Shown in pieces: positions 62,880 to 64,000 of a stretch of DNA of 64,000 nt; the stretch's first letter is position 1; each line of letters starts with the position of its first letter. The stretch comes from Achromobacter xylosoxidans. GTDB lineage: Bacteria; Pseudomonadota; Gammaproteobacteria; Burkholderiales; Burkholderiaceae_B. A program made the position numbers and the translations under genes. The notes below the pieces were generated by a model. That model did no database searches. It saw nothing but the letters and a program-made list of their open reading frames with translations, and was not told where the DNA came from. The stretch spans positions 62,001-126,000 of the forward strand of contig NZ_LN831029.1 of assembly GCF_001457475.1 (NCBI RefSeq), read 5' to 3'.

Positions 62880-64000
62880 TTAGACCATCTCGATCGCCAT
62901 CGCCACGGCTTCACCGCCGCCGATGCACAGCGTGGCCACGCCGCGCTTGCCGCCGGTCTTGCGCAGCGCGCCGATCAGCGTGGTCATCAGGCGCGCGCCG
63001 GAGGCGCCGATAGGGTGGCCCAGGGCGGTGGCGCCGCCGTGGATGTTGACCTTGTCGTGCGGCAGCTTGAAGTCGGTCATGGCGGCCATGGTGACCACGG
63101 CGAACGCTTCGTTGATCTCGTACAGGTCCACGTCCTCGGCCTTCCAGCCGGTCTTGGCGAACAGGTTCTTGAGCGCGCCGACGGGCGCGGTGGTGAACCA
63201 GTTCGGTTCCTGCGAGTGCTGGCTGTGCGCCACGATGCGGGCCAGCGGCTTGATGCCGAGCTTCTCGGCGGTGGAGGCGCGCATCAGCACCATGGCGGCG
63301 GCGCCGTCGGAGATCGACGACGAGTTGGCGGCGGTGACGGTGCCGTCCTTCTTGAACGCGGGCTTGAGCGTGGGGATCTTTTCCGGCATGGCCTTGGTGG
63401 GGGCCTCGTCGGTGTCGATCACGGTGTCGCCCTTGCGGCCGGCGACCGTGACCGGAGTGATTTCCCACTTGAAGCTGCCGTCCTCGGTGGCGGCGCGGGC
63501 GCGGCGCAGCGATTCCAGCGAGAACGCATCCTGCTGCTCGCGCGTGAACGAATACTTGGCGGCGCAATCCTCGGCGAACACGCCCATGGCCTTGCCCTTG
63601 TCGTAGGCGTCTTCCAGGCCGTCCAGGGCCATGTGGTCATAGATGGTGCTGTGGCCGTAGCGATAGCCCTGGCGGCCCTTGAGCATCAGGTAGGGCGCGT
63701 TGCTCATGCTTTCCTGGCCGCCGGCGACGACGATGTTGGCCGAACCCGCGGCCAGCAGGTCGTGGCCGAACATGGCGGCCTTCAGGCCCGAACCGCACAC
63801 CTTGTGGATGGTGGTGCACGCCACGCCCAGCGGCAGGCCCGCGCCCAGCGCGGCCTGGCGCGCCGGGGCCTGGCCCTGGCCGGCCTGCAGCACGTTGCCC
63901 ATGATGACTTCTTCGATCTGCTCGGGCTTGAGGCCGGCGCGTTCGACGGCCGCCTTGATGGCGACCGAGCCCAGCTCGTGCGCGGCCAGGCCGGACAGGC
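62880..64000 (-). CDS. Acetyl-CoA acetyltransferase (thiolase), 5' end outside window
   Basis: The frame runs to the window edge with at least 373 residues; homologues are about 393, so only some 20 residues are missing. It has the nucleophile motif [13 protein letters not shown], the [22 protein letters not shown] region (INEAFAVV before it) and the C-terminal cysteine motif [16 protein letters not shown]. All catalytic residues of a functional biosynthetic or degradative thiolase are present. It is transcribed ahead of mccB and mccA and would supply or consume acetyl-CoA in the same pathway. Confidence 0.92.
   Translation of the reverse strand, partial: LSGLAAHELGSVAIKAAVERAGLKPEQIEEVIMGNVLQAGQGQAPARQAALGAGLPLGVACTTIHKVCGSGLKAAMFGHDLLAAGSANIVVAGGQESMSNAPYLMLKGRQGYRYGHSTIYDHMALDGLEDAYDKGKAMGVFAEDCAAKYSFTREQQDAFSLESLRRARAATEDGSFKWEITPVTVAGRKGDTVIDTDEAPTKAMPEKIPTLKPAFKKDGTVTAANSSSISDGAAAMVLMRASTAEKLGIKPLARIVAHSQHSQEPNWFTTAPVGALKNLFAKTGWKAEDVDLYEINEAFAVVTMAAMTDFKLPHDKVNIHGGATALGHPIGASGARLMTTLIGALRKTGGKRGVATLCIGGGEAVAMAIEMV

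Overview
The window is 64 kb of GC-rich, gene-dense chromosome from a betaproteobacterium, most likely Achromobacter (Alcaligenaceae). The evidence is very high GC at third codon positions, many Bug/TctC-type periplasmic binding proteins, and a D-threonine aldolase whose pyridoxal lysine (K59) and metal ligands (H347, D349) fall at the numbers I recall for the Alcaligenes (Achromobacter) xylosoxidans enzyme. No rRNA, tRNA, CRISPR array, insertion sequence or integrase was recognised.

Layout: 1-4.1 kb holds the end of an MFS transporter, ribB with a complete FMN riboswitch, a gene-free block of G-runs and large inverted repeats, a SET-domain protein, a bestrophin-like channel and an Lrp/AsnC regulator. 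The regulator diverges from a large-subunit acetolactate synthase (4.2-6.0 kb). At 6.1-9.6 kb is a NitT/TauT-type ABC operon ending in an SDR gene. At 9.7-16.6 kb are topB, a fused DUF2157-type membrane protein, gluQ and smg. At 16.8-22.6 kb a TAXI-type TRAP importer diverges from D-threonine aldolase and an unknown 463-residue protein. At 22.6-25.7 kb is a polar amino-acid ABC operon with a near-consensus sigma-54 promoter and an NtrC-type site, so it is probably nitrogen controlled. Then come yegP, a Bug protein and an argD-like aminotransferase.

At 28.8-31.3 kb base composition drops sharply to AT-rich. This accessory islet holds two overlapping genes: an SMC/OLD-like AAA ATPase without a TOPRIM domain, and a 140-residue protein with a D-X15-E-L-K pattern typical of PD-(D/E)XK nucleases. 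I consider this pair the best candidate for an undescribed (defence-like) system. It is followed by a strongly structured GC-rich leader ahead of a small unknown gene.

At 32-41.3 kb are small accessory genes: a GATase1-AraC regulator, membrane proteins, an orphan RelE/HigB-like toxin, two VOC/DUF1232 genes, a LysE exporter, an isochorismatase homologue lacking its cysteine, and a FadR-type regulator divergent from a DHA2 exporter. At 41.4-45.7 kb is a Fur-box-controlled fecI-fecR-TonB receptor system. At 45.7-56.0 kb an all-minus catabolic operon under an IclR regulator encodes a thiolase-like protein without the nucleophilic cysteine plus a DUF35 partner, a Bug protein broken by a 4-base duplication, an ADP-forming acyl-CoA synthetase, an SDR, an acyl-CoA dehydrogenase, an APH-type kinase and an AMP-forming CoA ligase. 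At 56-64 kb are an MFS exporter, a VOC protein, an AraC regulator, and a biotin-dependent carboxylase pair (methylcrotonyl-CoA type) with a true thiolase cut by the window end.

All functional names are by eye from motifs; no search was run.
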